Shown here in pieces: positions 14,136-22,839 of a stretch of DNA of 64,000 nt; positions within the stretch are counted from its first letter, which is position 1; every line of letters begins with the position of its first letter. Where the stretch lies: assembly GCA_016703605.1 (NCBI GenBank), contig JADJBU010000007.1, positions 62,001 to 126,000 on the forward strand. The letters run 5' to 3'. The notes beneath the pieces are model-generated. The model was given only the letters and a program-made list of their open reading frames with translations, searched no databases and was not told where the DNA came from. The DNA comes from Candidatus Villigracilis adiacens. GTDB taxonomy: Bacteria > Chloroflexota > Anaerolineae > Anaerolineales > Villigracilaceae. The position numbers and the translations under genes were made by a program.

Positions 14136-14404
14136 AGAGGGTGTTTCTTAATTCTGCGAAAGGCGTGAAAAAAAGCCTCAGCCACAGAGAACACCAAGTT
14201 CACAGAAATTTTTAAAAGGTTTTCTCAAGATTCTCTGTGGCAAGAAAGAGTTAAGAAACGTAACTGCTCAGCCTGCTCATTCTCGATTGTCATTTCGAGT
14301 GGCGCGAGGCGCCACGAGAAATCTTTTTGGCGTTGTCCAGGATTTCTCCTCGCTCCGCTCGTCGAAATGACAAGCCACTGAGCAGTTACTAAGAAACAGT
14401 CTCT
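14136..14404. mobile_element. TIR element (about 131 bp core) split by a nested insertion
   Basis: Left end 14136-14151 and the inverted right end AGAGACTGTTTCTTAA match at 14 of 16 bases. Without the inserted 130-bp element and its 8-bp duplication the core is 131 bp. It is clearly homologous to the 138-bp copy at 47659-47796: both contain GCCTCAGCCACAGAGAAC and a GATTCTCTGTG stretch in the same order. No coding capacity. The right end abuts the stop codon of the M23 peptidase gene. Confidence 0.8.
14260..14389. mobile_element. 130-bp MITE-like element with 8-bp target duplication
   Basis: Perfect 12-bp terminal inverted repeats GTAACTGCTCAG (14260-14271) and CTGAGCAGTTAC (14378-14389). The direct repeat TAAGAAAC flanks it at 14252-14259 and 14390-14397; the empty site is seen in the 47.7 kb copy. 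The interior holds a second imperfect palindrome, GTCATTTCGAG...GTCGAAATGAC. Non-autonomous: no transposase. Confidence 0.88.
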
Positions 14405-15585
14405 TACGGGGGCGGCAGGTAATCCCACGGGTTGACCTTCACACCCGCCATGATCTCGAAATGCAAATGCGAACCCGAAGACCGACCCGTCGAGCCGACC
14501 GCGCCGATCACCTCGCCCTGACCCACGCTTTGACCGCAGCCCGCATTGATCGCGCTCAAATGCGCATATAGCGATTGGAAACCGTTGCCGTGGTCAACCA
14601 TGATCATGTTTCCGTACCCGTAATCGTTCCAGCCCGAATAGACGATCACGCCCGCGTCCGAAGCGTAGACCCCTTCGCCGGTGTCGCCCGCGAAATCAAG
14701 CCCGTTATGATTGGTCTGCGGCGAAAAATCGAAGCCTGAAAGATAATGTTTATTGGTCGGGTAGATGAAATATCCATACCCCACTGCGCCGCCGCTGACC
14801 GGGTCGCAGGCGCCCTCCCCGAGCACCCGCGCCGAAGCGGGGTTTTCGCGGGTCACACCCAAAGGAGCAGACCAGCTCACAAAATCGCGCTTTCCGCCGG
14901 GGATGATCAACCACGTTCCCGGCTTGATATTCGCATTTTCATAATCGCCGACCGTGTTCGGGTCAATATTATTTCCCGGATACTCGATCACATCCGCCGC
15001 AGACACGCCGTAAAAACGCGCCCACTCCCCAAACGGGATGCCCCCCAGCCATTCCCAATAAACCCCATCCACCGGCAGGATGATCAATTCCTGCCCCGGT
15101 TGCAACGAGTGCGGATCATCCAGCAGGGTGTTGTAATTTCCCCAAAGGATCGTCTCCGGTTGCAGCCCGAATTTTTCCGCAATGCCGAAGACCGTGTCGC
15201 CGTCCTGAACGGTGTAATTTTCCATCACATTTCGCGGGCGGCTGGGGATGTTCGTATGCAGTTGCGCCGAGCGGCTGACCCCCGCCTCAACCGGACTCTG
15301 TACCGTCTGGTTTGGATTCGACTGCGCGCCCGCCTCCACCTCGACCGGGGGCTGATCTGCCCCATCTGGTTCCGCCTGCGCCTGACGGTAGAAATTCCCC
15401 GCCATGACGACGACCAGGGCGACCAGGGTCACGGTCAACAGATTTGTTCCCAATTTGATCAGCGGCTCGCCCAAACCCATATCGAGCAGGCTGGCAGCCC
15501 ACCGCATGGCAATCGATCTCCGCGGCGCTGGGTCGGCATCCTTTTCCTTGTTGTCGGATAGTTCTTCCTTGAATTCATTGTTCAT
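14404..15585 (-). CDS. LysM / M23 metallopeptidase, cell-wall associated
   Basis: About 393 residues from the ATG at 15585. One transmembrane helix (about 45-65) anchors it with the bulk outside. A LysM domain (YTVQDGDTVFGIAEKFGL) is followed by a second LysM-like stretch, then a C-terminal M23 domain with the zinc ligands HNGLDFAGD (HxxxD) and HLHFE (HxH). These enzymes cut peptidoglycan cross-links or act as cell-separation cofactors. Upstream ATGs at 15597 and 15594 exist, but TATGAT seven bases before 15585 suggests a leaderless start there. Confidence 0.9.
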   Translation of the reverse strand: MNNEFKEELSDNKEKDADPAPRRSIAMRWAASLLDMGLGEPLIKLGTNLLTVTLVALVVVMAGNFYRQAQAEPDGADQPPVEVEAGAQSNPNQTVQSPVEAGVSRSAQLHTNIPSRPRNVMENYTVQDGDTVFGIAEKFGLQPETILWGNYNTLLDDPHSLQPGQELIILPVDGVYWEWLGGIPFGEWARFYGVSAADVIEYPGNNIDPNTVGDYENANIKPGTWLIIPGGKRDFVSWSAPLGVTRENPASARVLGEGACDPVSGGAVGYGYFIYPTNKHYLSGFDFSPQTNHNGLDFAGDTGEGVYASDAGVIVYSGWNDYGYGNMIMVDHGNGFQSLYAHLSAINAGCGQSVGQGEVIGAVGSTGRSSGSHLHFEIMAGVKVNPWDYLPPP

Positions 15586-15592
15586 TTGGGGC

Positions 15593-15598
15593 ATCATA
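15593..15598 (-). promoter_or_regulatory. -10 box (TATGAT) of a leaderless-type start
   Basis: On the minus strand TATGAT is followed by seven bases and then the ATG at 15585. No Shine-Dalgarno is visible. Confidence 0.4.
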
Positions 15599-15659
15599 AC
15601 ACGTAAAAAAAATCACGGTTGGGCAGATGAGACGTTTATTATTCAACTTTATGAAATGC

Positions 15660-15750
15660 GCGAGTCCCAACGTCGGGAGACGTTTGACTCCGTTTCGTGC
15701 GCAAGGCTTCAATGCCGGGAGATGTTGGACTCCGTTTGGGAACAATGAAG
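15660..15750. repeat. GACTCC-type dispersed repeat
   Basis: The gap contains GAGTCCCAACGTCGGGAGAC, then TTTGACTCCG, and later a second CGGGAGATGTTGGACTCCG half. The same words recur at 31587-31640, 37446-37520 and 49107-49165, always between or at the ends of genes. Confidence 0.55.
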
Positions 15751-17004
15751 TCAGTCGCTTTTCCGTGGAGTGACAACCAGCCTGACCGCGGCGACCCCCA
15801 GCAGGCAGGCGACCCCGCCGACGAGGACGGCGGTTTGCACCTGCCAGGTCTGCGCGACCCACCCGATCAAAATACTGCCAAACGGAGCCACTCCCTGCAA
15901 ACCCCAAAAGTAAATGCTGAACACCCGTCCGCGCAATTCGTTCGGAACGCGCACCTGAATCATTGTATTCATGCTGATCAACTGCGTCACCGTACCCCAG
16001 CCGATGAAGATCAATAAAATGAACGCGAGAGAGGAGTCGGTCGTCAGGCCGAGGGCAATGACCGGCAGGATGAACAACGCCTGACCCCATAACAGGGTGG
16101 AGGTTTTATTCGCAGCGGAAAAATATGCCATCATGAGCGCCGCGGTCACTGCGCCGATCCCCTGCGCCGTATAAAGGTTGCTGGTCCGCGCGGCGATCAG
16201 CGTTTCAGATGTCAACACCGGCTGGAGGATGTCGCGCGCAATGGCGGGGACCTGTTGAATCAACGGAATGCCGAAAAAGCCCAACAGGGCAGACATCAAA
16301 ATGGCAGACATAACAATCGCGTTCGAGCGGATGTATTGCAACCCTTCCCGAAACTCGCTTCTCATGCCCTGCGAAGGTTCCGGCGCCTTTTCCTCCCTGA
16401 AGCGCGTGCGCGCAACGAACAGCCCAATGATGACAAAGATGTAACTGACCCCGTTTGCGAGAAAGACCGAACCCTCGTTCCCAAAGGCAGAGATCAGCCA
16501 TGCCGCGCACAGCGGACCGATGACCCGCCCGAGATTGAATACCGTGGTCTGGAGCGCGATGGCGCTCGGCAGGGCTTCCTTCCCGACGAGTTCGATGAGC
16601 ATCGCCTGGCGCGCCGTCACCTCAACGGCAATGGCGGAACCGTAGATGAACGCAAGGAGAAGGATTTGCCAGATTTGAATTTGCCCGGTAAACGCCAGAA
16701 ACGCCAGCCCGAACGCCTGCACCGACATGACCGCCTGCAAAAGAATGACCGCCCTGCGCTTATCCATCCGTTCCACGAGCACACCGGCGGGGAGGGCAAA
16801 CAGAAGCGTGGGAAGCGTGGAGGCGAAACCGATCAAACCCAGGTCGAATGGACGCCCTGAGATGCGATATGCAAGATAGGGCAGGGCGGTGGCTTGCATC
16901 CATGTGCCGACGACGGAGACGAATTGACCGGCCAGGAAAAGGACGTAATCCCTGGAGCCAAGCGCGGGGAAGCGGGCGATCAGCGACCGTTGAATTGGAT
17001 TCAT
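15751..17004 (-). CDS. MFS transporter, EntS/MFS_3 type
   Basis: 417 residues, twelve predicted helices. The N-terminus FLAGQFVSVVGTWMQATALP and the loop-2/3 motif ERMDKRRAV fit the MFS_3 group (enterobactin-exporter EntS-like), generally efflux of small molecules. The substrate is unknown. It starts 8 bp after the YedK stop, so it is probably the distal gene of the long minus-strand operon. Confidence 0.88.
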   Translation of the reverse strand: MNPIQRSLIARFPALGSRDYVLFLAGQFVSVVGTWMQATALPYLAYRISGRPFDLGLIGFASTLPTLLFALPAGVLVERMDKRRAVILLQAVMSVQAFGLAFLAFTGQIQIWQILLLAFIYGSAIAVEVTARQAMLIELVGKEALPSAIALQTTVFNLGRVIGPLCAAWLISAFGNEGSVFLANGVSYIFVIIGLFVARTRFREEKAPEPSQGMRSEFREGLQYIRSNAIVMSAILMSALLGFFGIPLIQQVPAIARDILQPVLTSETLIAARTSNLYTAQGIGAVTAALMMAYFSAANKTSTLLWGQALFILPVIALGLTTDSSLAFILLIFIGWGTVTQLISMNTMIQVRVPNELRGRVFSIYFWGLQGVAPFGSILIGWVAQTWQVQTAVLVGGVACLLGVAAVRLVVTPRKSD

Positions 17005-17011
17005 TGATTCA

Positions 17012-17680
17012 TCAGGCGGGCAGGATGCATTCGGGGCGGTCGTTGCCCGGTTTGTTGACCAGCGTTGAGACCGGGTGGGCAGACATGCCGTCGGCGGGAA
17101 AAGGCTTGATGAGGTGGACCAGTTTCTCCGGAGTCTGAGGCGCGGGGTCCAGCCACAGATCGTAATCCTGCGGGTCGAGGATGACGGGCATCCGGTTGTG
17201 CAGGGCAGACATCAGATCATTCGGTTCGGTGGTGATGATGGCGCAGGTGCGCAGGGAGTCGCCTTCGGGGGAGTTCCATACATCCCATAGCCCGGCAAAG
17301 GCAAAGGGCTTGCGGTCTTTCATGTGAATGTAATAGGGGGTTTTTGTTTTCGCGCCTGCCGCGGCTTTCCATTCGTAGAATCCGTCTGTGAGGATGAGGC
17401 AGCGTTTGTATTTGAACCCGCCGCGGAACGACGGTTTTTCGGCAATCGTTTCGCCGCGCGCGTTGATGAGTTTGCTGCCGATGGAGGGGTCTTTTGCCCA
17501 CGAGGGGATCAGCCCCCAAAGGAAAAAATCCGCCCTGTTCTTTGCGTCGTTTGGGATGGCAAGCGCGGGCTGTGAGGGGGCGATGTTGTAACGCGGCGCG
17601 AATTGGGTTGGAAATTCGTAGGAACCAAACACGTCGGCGAGTTCCGCCGGGTCAACGCTCAGGGTAAATCGTCCGCACAT
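17012..17680 (-). CDS. SOS response-associated peptidase YedK/HMCES
   Basis: 222 residues. The protein begins MCGRF; Cys2 is the residue that forms a covalent thiazolidine with abasic sites in single-stranded DNA and also acts in auto-processing. NARGETI, LTDGFYEW and HNRMPVIL carry the other active-site residues (Asn, Glu, His). Expected role: shielding abasic sites at replication forks. It lies 14 bp downstream of the sensor-kinase gene. Confidence 0.94.
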   Translation of the reverse strand: MCGRFTLSVDPAELADVFGSYEFPTQFAPRYNIAPSQPALAIPNDAKNRADFFLWGLIPSWAKDPSIGSKLINARGETIAEKPSFRGGFKYKRCLILTDGFYEWKAAAGAKTKTPYYIHMKDRKPFAFAGLWDVWNSPEGDSLRTCAIITTEPNDLMSALHNRMPVILDPQDYDLWLDPAPQTPEKLVHLIKPFPADGMSAHPVSTLVNKPGNDRPECILPA

Positions 17681-17694
17681 GGCAGCTCCTTGTA

Positions 17695-18092
17695 CTATTT
17701 GGTAATTGGCAGGGTAAAGTAGAACGTGCTGCCCCTGCCCGGCTGGGATTCGAGCCAGATGCGCCCGTTATGCACTTCGATAATGCGTTTGACGAGCGCC
17801 AGCCCGATGCCCGTGCCTTCGGTGTTCGTGTCGAGTTTGTTGAACAAGCCGAAGATGCGTTCCTGGTATTGCGGTTCGATGCCGATCCCGTTATCTTCGA
17901 CGAAGAAAATAATTTCTCCCCCGGGGCCTGCGAACGACCCGATGCGAATTGCCGGGGCGGGCTGGTCGCCCATGAATTTGACGGCGTTCTCCAGCAGGTT
18001 TTGGATGACTTCCATCAGGCGCACGCGGTCGCCTGAAATCATGTGTCCTTCATCAACGAATTCGACGGCAGCCCCGCGCGATTGGAGCGAAC
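17695..18092 (-). CDS. Sensor histidine kinase, C-terminal ATPase part (after frameshift)
   Basis: This frame holds the HATPase_c domain: RGAAVEFVDEG, the N-box LLENAVKFM, the G1 box EDNGIGIEP and the G2 box GTGIGLALVKRII. It continues the protein encoded at 18053-19732, but one extra base in a run of four G (18092-18095 on this strand) shifts the frame. Removing one G joins AQVQG to SLQSRGAAVEF without a gap. The last codon is followed by yedK after 14 bp. Confidence 0.75.
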
Positions 18093-19732
18093 CCCTGAAC
18101 CTGGGCGATGGCGCCCTGAACGATCGAGCCGAACCCAGCCGTGGCCGGTTTGTTGACGATTCGACCGACCCGCGATAATTCAAGCAGGTCGTTCAGCAGC
18201 GTCTGCATCTTGTCCACTGCCTCCCGAATCCGATTCAGGTCGCGGGAGACCTGTTCGGTTTTTCCGGAGCGCGCGCCGTTTTCAATGTAGCCGAGGAATC
18301 CGTTGATGGTCACCAGCGGCGATTTGAGGTCATGTGAAACGGTATAGGTGAATCGTTCGAGTTCGGCGTTCTTCGCCTCAAGTTCGGCGATCAGGCGCGT
18401 TTGCTCGAGCTCCTGTTGTTTGTGATTGGTGATGTTGCGGGCGATCCCGGTCACGCCGATCACCGTCCCCTGTTTATCGCGGATCGGGGTCTTTATGATT
18501 TCCACCCAATATTCCCGCCCCGCGCCGTCGACCTGCTTTTCCTCGACGCTTTTCGACATCCCCGCCCGGATGACTTCCCCGTCGTCGCCGCTGTTGTACC
18601 CCGCGATCTGCTCGCTCCACACTTCGGGATCGGTTTTTCCGATCACTTCTTCTTCGGCGCGTTTGCTGATTCGCAGAAATTCATTGTTCACCGCAATGTA
18701 GCGTCCCTCGAGGTCCTTGAGCCACGCCGTATCCGGGATGTTATTAAGAATGGCAGACTGCTGGAGAAGGCTTTCGCGCAGTTTTTTTTCCGCCTCTTTT
18801 TGTTCGGTAATATCCTGAACCGCGCCGACGATTCCCTTCAAACGATTTTTCTTGTGATCCCAGATCGGGTGGGCAAAGATTCGTTCCCAGCGGATTTCGC
18901 CGGTTTTGGTAAAGGTGCGTATTTCTGAACCCTGCACATCCTGGTTGTTGAGCAGCCTCTCCATGTCCTTCGCATCCTGCCCGAGATCGTCCGGGTGGAT
19001 ATGGGCGTACCACCCGCCGGTGGATATGTATTCTTCCGGGCTGTACCCGGTCATTTTTTCGAATGCGCCCGCCATCCAAACCGTCCGCGCTTGATCCTCG
19101 GTTTCCATGACGCTCTCAAAGGCATAATCTGAAATGACCCCCGAGATCAACCGGTATCGCTCCTCGCTGATCCTTGCCCGGTGGGTCGCCTCCCGCATGG
19201 TGCGCACCGTCAGCGATTGCAATGTGGCGATCACCGGAAAGAACGCCAGGCTGATCACCCAGGTCAGTGTGGGAGGGCTTAATTGCGAATCATTTATCAA
19301 CCCGCCGTTCTGCGCCATCACCATGCCCAAACCTGCCAGCAGGCAGAGAGTGGTCGAGGCGACCGCGAACCGGGGTCCCATCAACAAGCCCGCGATCAGA
19401 ATCACAAGCGGATACCCGATAATGTACGCCTCGTCCTGCACGCCGTTCGCCGTTACGGCGGTGACGGTAAAGAAAAGCCAGAAGAGGACGACCTGAAGCG
19501 CGCTCGCCTCATGCACCCGTCCGCGCCGCATGAGAAACAGAAGCAGGAAATTTACCGTCTCGCCAAAAATGGCTTGAATGAGAGCGCGCCCAATCGATTC
19601 CCGAGCCCCGACCAGGATATAGCCCAGGTATGGAATGGGGACAAGAATCAATGCCCACAGAATGATATTCAGAAGATACGCCTGGCGCGTTTTCTCCTCG
19701 TCTTCAAAGACTGGCGGGCGAAGGATGTTCAA
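18053..19732 (-). CDS. PAS-PAS sensor histidine kinase, N-terminal part (frameshifted)
   Basis: Starts at a TTG whose TTGA overlaps the selB stop. It has about six transmembrane helices (about 20-175), two PAS domains (about 190-310 and 325-435) and a HisKA domain with the phospho-accepting His in TVSHDLKSPL (about residue 467). Normal sequence ends near residue 547; the out-of-frame tail after the G run (18092-18095) is not kinase-like. The ATPase domain follows in another frame at 17695-18092. Together they would make about 678 residues. This could be a sequencing error or a recent inactivation. No partner response regulator is adjacent. Confidence 0.78.
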   Translation of the reverse strand: MNILRPPVFEDEEKTRQAYLLNIILWALILVPIPYLGYILVGARESIGRALIQAIFGETVNFLLLFLMRRGRVHEASALQVVLFWLFFTVTAVTANGVQDEAYIIGYPLVILIAGLLMGPRFAVASTTLCLLAGLGMVMAQNGGLINDSQLSPPTLTWVISLAFFPVIATLQSLTVRTMREATHRARISEERYRLISGVISDYAFESVMETEDQARTVWMAGAFEKMTGYSPEEYISTGGWYAHIHPDDLGQDAKDMERLLNNQDVQGSEIRTFTKTGEIRWERIFAHPIWDHKKNRLKGIVGAVQDITEQKEAEKKLRESLLQQSAILNNIPDTAWLKDLEGRYIAVNNEFLRISKRAEEEVIGKTDPEVWSEQIAGYNSGDDGEVIRAGMSKSVEEKQVDGAGREYWVEIIKTPIRDKQGTVIGVTGIARNITNHKQQELEQTRLIAELEAKNAELERFTYTVSHDLKSPLVTINGFLGYIENGARSGKTEQVSRDLNRIREAVDKMQTLLNDLLELSRVGRIVNKPATAGFGSIVQGAIAQVQGFAPIARGCRRIR

Positions 19733-21606
19733 GCCTGCGTCCTCAACTTCCTTGCATCGCCGTCGCGCATGGTCGTCCCAATCGAATCCAAATGTTCCAG
19801 CAATGCCTGCGCGTATTTTCTGGTCGTTCCCAGCATGTCCCGCGTTTCGGCAAGCGTGATGCTGCCGTTTCGATGGATCGCCGCCCTGATCCGTTCGACG
19901 ATCGCTTCGTAATCCTTCGTTGTGAAAAGCACATCCTCTGAAACCGGCTTGAGTTCGCCCATTTCGATCAGGGCGTTGACGATTTCCCCGCCCGCCTCCG
20001 CCTGGCATTCCTTGAGGCTTGGAGTGGCATGGGGATTCTCTTTGAATCTGCGCCTCAGCGCCTCGACCCGGGTCTGGTCTGCCCCATTGAATTTGATTTC
20101 ATGCCCCAGGCTGGATACCGCTCCGCGCGTGTCGAGCAGCAATTGATTTTCCACAAGGAACGCAAGAGCGGCGTTGAAAACCTTCGGCGCAAGTTTCACC
20201 CTGCTTTTCAGTTCCTCGCGCGGAATACCCCGGCGCAGGGGGAACTGACTGTGATGGGTTTCGACCAGATGCAGGATCGAAGCCTGCAAGGTCTTCCAGT
20301 ATGACGACGCCGCCGCAAGCGAATCGCCCAACACGATGACCGCTCCACTCTCAGTCAGTTCGTTCAGGGCGGCTTGCGCGCTTTCGATCTCCAGCCTCGA
20401 CCGGGCGATGATCTCTTTCACAGGCGCGATCTTCAGCGCGAGCGCGGCTTCCAACAGCACATCTGCCGGGGAGCCTTGCGCGAGCGCCTCGAGTGATTTG
20501 ATCACATTTGCGTCGAAGCGTTTATGCCGTCCCTTTGGCTGGTGGTCCATTACCGCGCCGCCACCGAGCGTTTCGCCGGGCGAGGGTCTGCGCAGGATGT
20601 ACCTGTCGCCGCGCAGGGCAATGACAGGCTCGCGCAGTTCAAGTTGGATCCAGCCCCCCGCTCCGGCGCTGATCTCTTCGGCGCCGAGCAGGCGCAGGGT
20701 TGCGACCGTTTCGCTTGCGCCGGTAAAGAATTTAACCTCGTCGCCATGCATAAGCGGTTTTTGGATATCTTTCAACGCCTGAAAGCCCGCGTCGATGCGT
20801 TTTGTTGCCAGGTATTGACCCGGATGCGCAAGCACATCTCCGCGTTGAATCTGCTCCACGTTTACGCCTGAGATATTGACCGCCGTCCGCGAACCGGGCA
20901 GGGCGGTCTCTTCCTTTTTTTTGTGCGTCTGCAACCCGCGGATGCGCCCCTTGATTTCCCCCGGCAGGATTTCCACTTCATCGCCGGTGGAAAAACCTCC
21001 GTCTCGCAGCGTGCCGGTCACCACGGTTCCGAATCCGCTCATGCTGAATACGCGGTCAATGGGCAGGCGCGGACGGTTGAGGTCGGGGCGGGCTGGTTTG
21101 GTTTGAAGAAGAGATTGGAGGCTGGAGATCAACTCGTCCAGTCCGTTCCGGTTTTTTGCAGAGACCCGGAGGATGGGCGCGTCTTTCATGACGGTATCGC
21201 TGACAGCGTTGCGAATGTCTGTCGAAACAAGATCAAGCCAGGCTGAGTCTGAGGCGAGGTCGGTCTTTGTCAGAACGATCAACCCGGCGGGAATTTTCAA
21301 CAGGTCGAGGATCGCCAGGTGTTCCTTCGTTTGCGGCATCACGCCTTCGTCGGCTGCGATGACGAGCATGGCGGCGTCGATTCCGTTTATCCCTGAAAGC
21401 ATGTTTTCGATGAAGTCGCGGTGACCCGGCACGTCCACGATCCCCACTTCTTCGCCGCCGGGCAGGGTCAGCCAGCCGAAGCCCAGTTCGATGGTCATCT
21501 CGCGGGCTTTTTCTTCCTTGAGACGATCCGGGTGCGTGCCTGTAAGCGCTTCGATCAGGGTGGACTTGCCGTGATCGACGTGTCCTGCCGTGCCGATTAC
21601 TCTCAT
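19729..21606 (-). CDS. selB: Selenocysteine-specific elongation factor SelB
   Basis: Delivers Sec-tRNA(Sec) to UGA codons next to a SECIS hairpin. 625 residues, close to E. coli SelB. GTPase motifs: G1 GHVDHGKST, G3 DVPGH, G4 TKTD. They are followed by EF-Tu-like beta-barrels and C-terminal winged helices for SECIS binding (EIVNALIEMGEL, SITLAETRDMLGTTRKY). The ATG shares ATGA with the stop of the upstream coiled-coil gene. No selA, selD or tRNA(Sec) lies in this window. Confidence 0.95.
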   Translation of the reverse strand: MRVIGTAGHVDHGKSTLIEALTGTHPDRLKEEKAREMTIELGFGWLTLPGGEEVGIVDVPGHRDFIENMLSGINGIDAAMLVIAADEGVMPQTKEHLAILDLLKIPAGLIVLTKTDLASDSAWLDLVSTDIRNAVSDTVMKDAPILRVSAKNRNGLDELISSLQSLLQTKPARPDLNRPRLPIDRVFSMSGFGTVVTGTLRDGGFSTGDEVEILPGEIKGRIRGLQTHKKKEETALPGSRTAVNISGVNVEQIQRGDVLAHPGQYLATKRIDAGFQALKDIQKPLMHGDEVKFFTGASETVATLRLLGAEEISAGAGGWIQLELREPVIALRGDRYILRRPSPGETLGGGAVMDHQPKGRHKRFDANVIKSLEALAQGSPADVLLEAALALKIAPVKEIIARSRLEIESAQAALNELTESGAVIVLGDSLAAASSYWKTLQASILHLVETHHSQFPLRRGIPREELKSRVKLAPKVFNAALAFLVENQLLLDTRGAVSSLGHEIKFNGADQTRVEALRRRFKENPHATPSLKECQAEAGGEIVNALIEMGELKPVSEDVLFTTKDYEAIVERIRAAIHRNGSITLAETRDMLGTTRKYAQALLEHLDSIGTTMRDGDARKLRTQA

Positions 21607-22598
21607 GATTGTTTTTTGACGGTCTTCTTTCCGTGTCCCATGATGCGCTGGTAGGAGGTCATCCATTCGTGGAGTATGTTCATCAGTTCCTGGAGTTGTT
21701 TTTCCGATACGTCGGCGGTCTGGTGGACCTGGTCGCGCAATGCCTGGGTGATGTCGTTCATGGCAACGGTGCGTTCCTCGCTCTTTAGCACCTCTTTGCG
21801 GAGGTCGCGGAAGGCTTCCTCGGAGGAGAGGCTGTACCCGGTCCAGCGTTTCTGGTCGTCGGCTTTGAAGCTGATCCATTCCTGGCGCAGGCGTTCTTCG
21901 GCGAGTCTTTGCATCTCGGTCACTTCGTTGATGCGCCGTTCGAGTTTGTTGTTGAGTTCCATGTAGGTGTCCTGCGCCTTTTTTGCGCTGCGCAGGGTCT
22001 CGTCCAGTTTTTGCACCTGAACATCCATGGCTTCGGCGCCCTTTTGGAAGGCGGTGAACTTTTCCTCCCATTCCTTCCAGCCGCGGTCGCGATCCACCTG
22101 TGCAACCATTTGATGTTCGAGGAAGGCGGTTTGCGCCTGCTTTCTTTCGAGTTCAGATGCAAGCAGGTCGGTGATTTTGTTTTCGACATTGCGGATGGAA
22201 TCGCTCTGAATTGTGGCTTTGTCGCGGTTTTCGTCGATGCGTTTCCGCAGGGCGGTCAGTTCGCCCTGGATGTCTGAGATGCGTTTCAGGTCGTTCTTGC
22301 GCGACTCCTCGTTTGCGAGCAGGGTGTGGCGCACGTCGCCCGTGCCTCTTTGCGTCTCCTCCACTGCCAGCCTCAGGTCGCGGATGTCGTTAAGCGCGCG
22401 CTGGTTTTCGTCGCCGCGTTCCTTGATCTGTTTTTTGAGTTCCGCCGGGTTGAACGAGGCTTTGACCTGTACGACCGCCTTGCTGACTTCGCTGATCTCG
22501 CTTTGCACGCGTTTTGCCGTTTCCTTCTCGGCTTTTGCGCGGGCTTTTTCGTTTTCGTCGATGAGTTTAAGGATGTCGGAACGCTGTTTGGTCAGCAT
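21603..22598 (-). CDS. Coiled-coil protein, unknown function
   Basis: 331 residues, almost entirely predicted alpha-helical coiled coil rich in Glu, Lys, Arg and Gln, with no signal peptide. A run near the C-terminus (VHQTADVSEKQLQELMNILH) ends in a basic tail. Not recognised as a named family; SMC- or KfrA-like structural proteins look similar. It overlaps the 77-codon ORF upstream by 32 bp in another frame and selB downstream by 4 bp. The two coiled-coil ORFs may be one interrupted gene. Confidence 0.7.
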   Translation of the reverse strand: MLTKQRSDILKLIDENEKARAKAEKETAKRVQSEISEVSKAVVQVKASFNPAELKKQIKERGDENQRALNDIRDLRLAVEETQRGTGDVRHTLLANEESRKNDLKRISDIQGELTALRKRIDENRDKATIQSDSIRNVENKITDLLASELERKQAQTAFLEHQMVAQVDRDRGWKEWEEKFTAFQKGAEAMDVQVQKLDETLRSAKKAQDTYMELNNKLERRINEVTEMQRLAEERLRQEWISFKADDQKRWTGYSLSSEEAFRDLRKEVLKSEERTVAMNDITQALRDQVHQTADVSEKQLQELMNILHEWMTSYQRIMGHGKKTVKKQS

Positions 22599-22800
22599 GG
22601 ATCTCGAATTGTTCCACGCGTTTTGCCGCCGGGGTGACTTCGGTCATCTGTTTGCCGAAGGTTTTCATTTGTTTCGACAGCACGCCCAGCGAAGAGTCGA
22701 GGGAGGCCAGGGTTTCCTTGAGTGAAGACAGGCTGTCCTTCATGTCGCGCTGTTGCTTTTCGAGATAGTCGAGCCGTTTGATGATTTGTTCAAATTCCAT
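22567..22800 (-). CDS. Short coiled-coil ORF, probably 5' part of the next gene
   Basis: 77 residues: MEFEQIIKRLDYLEKQQ begins a heptad-rich coiled coil, but the last dozen residues (after VEQFE) look unlike it. The adjacent frame begins MLTKQRSDILKL at 22598 and continues the coil. Dropping one base near 22599 would fuse them into a protein of about 410 residues. Either a frameshift or two translationally coupled proteins. Confidence 0.6.
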   Translation of the reverse strand: MEFEQIIKRLDYLEKQQRDMKDSLSSLKETLASLDSSLGVLSKQMKTFGKQMTEVTPAAKRVEQFEIHADQTAFRHP

Positions 22801-22839
22801 GGAAACTCCGCAATGTTGGAGGATTATACCTGCTGGGGC

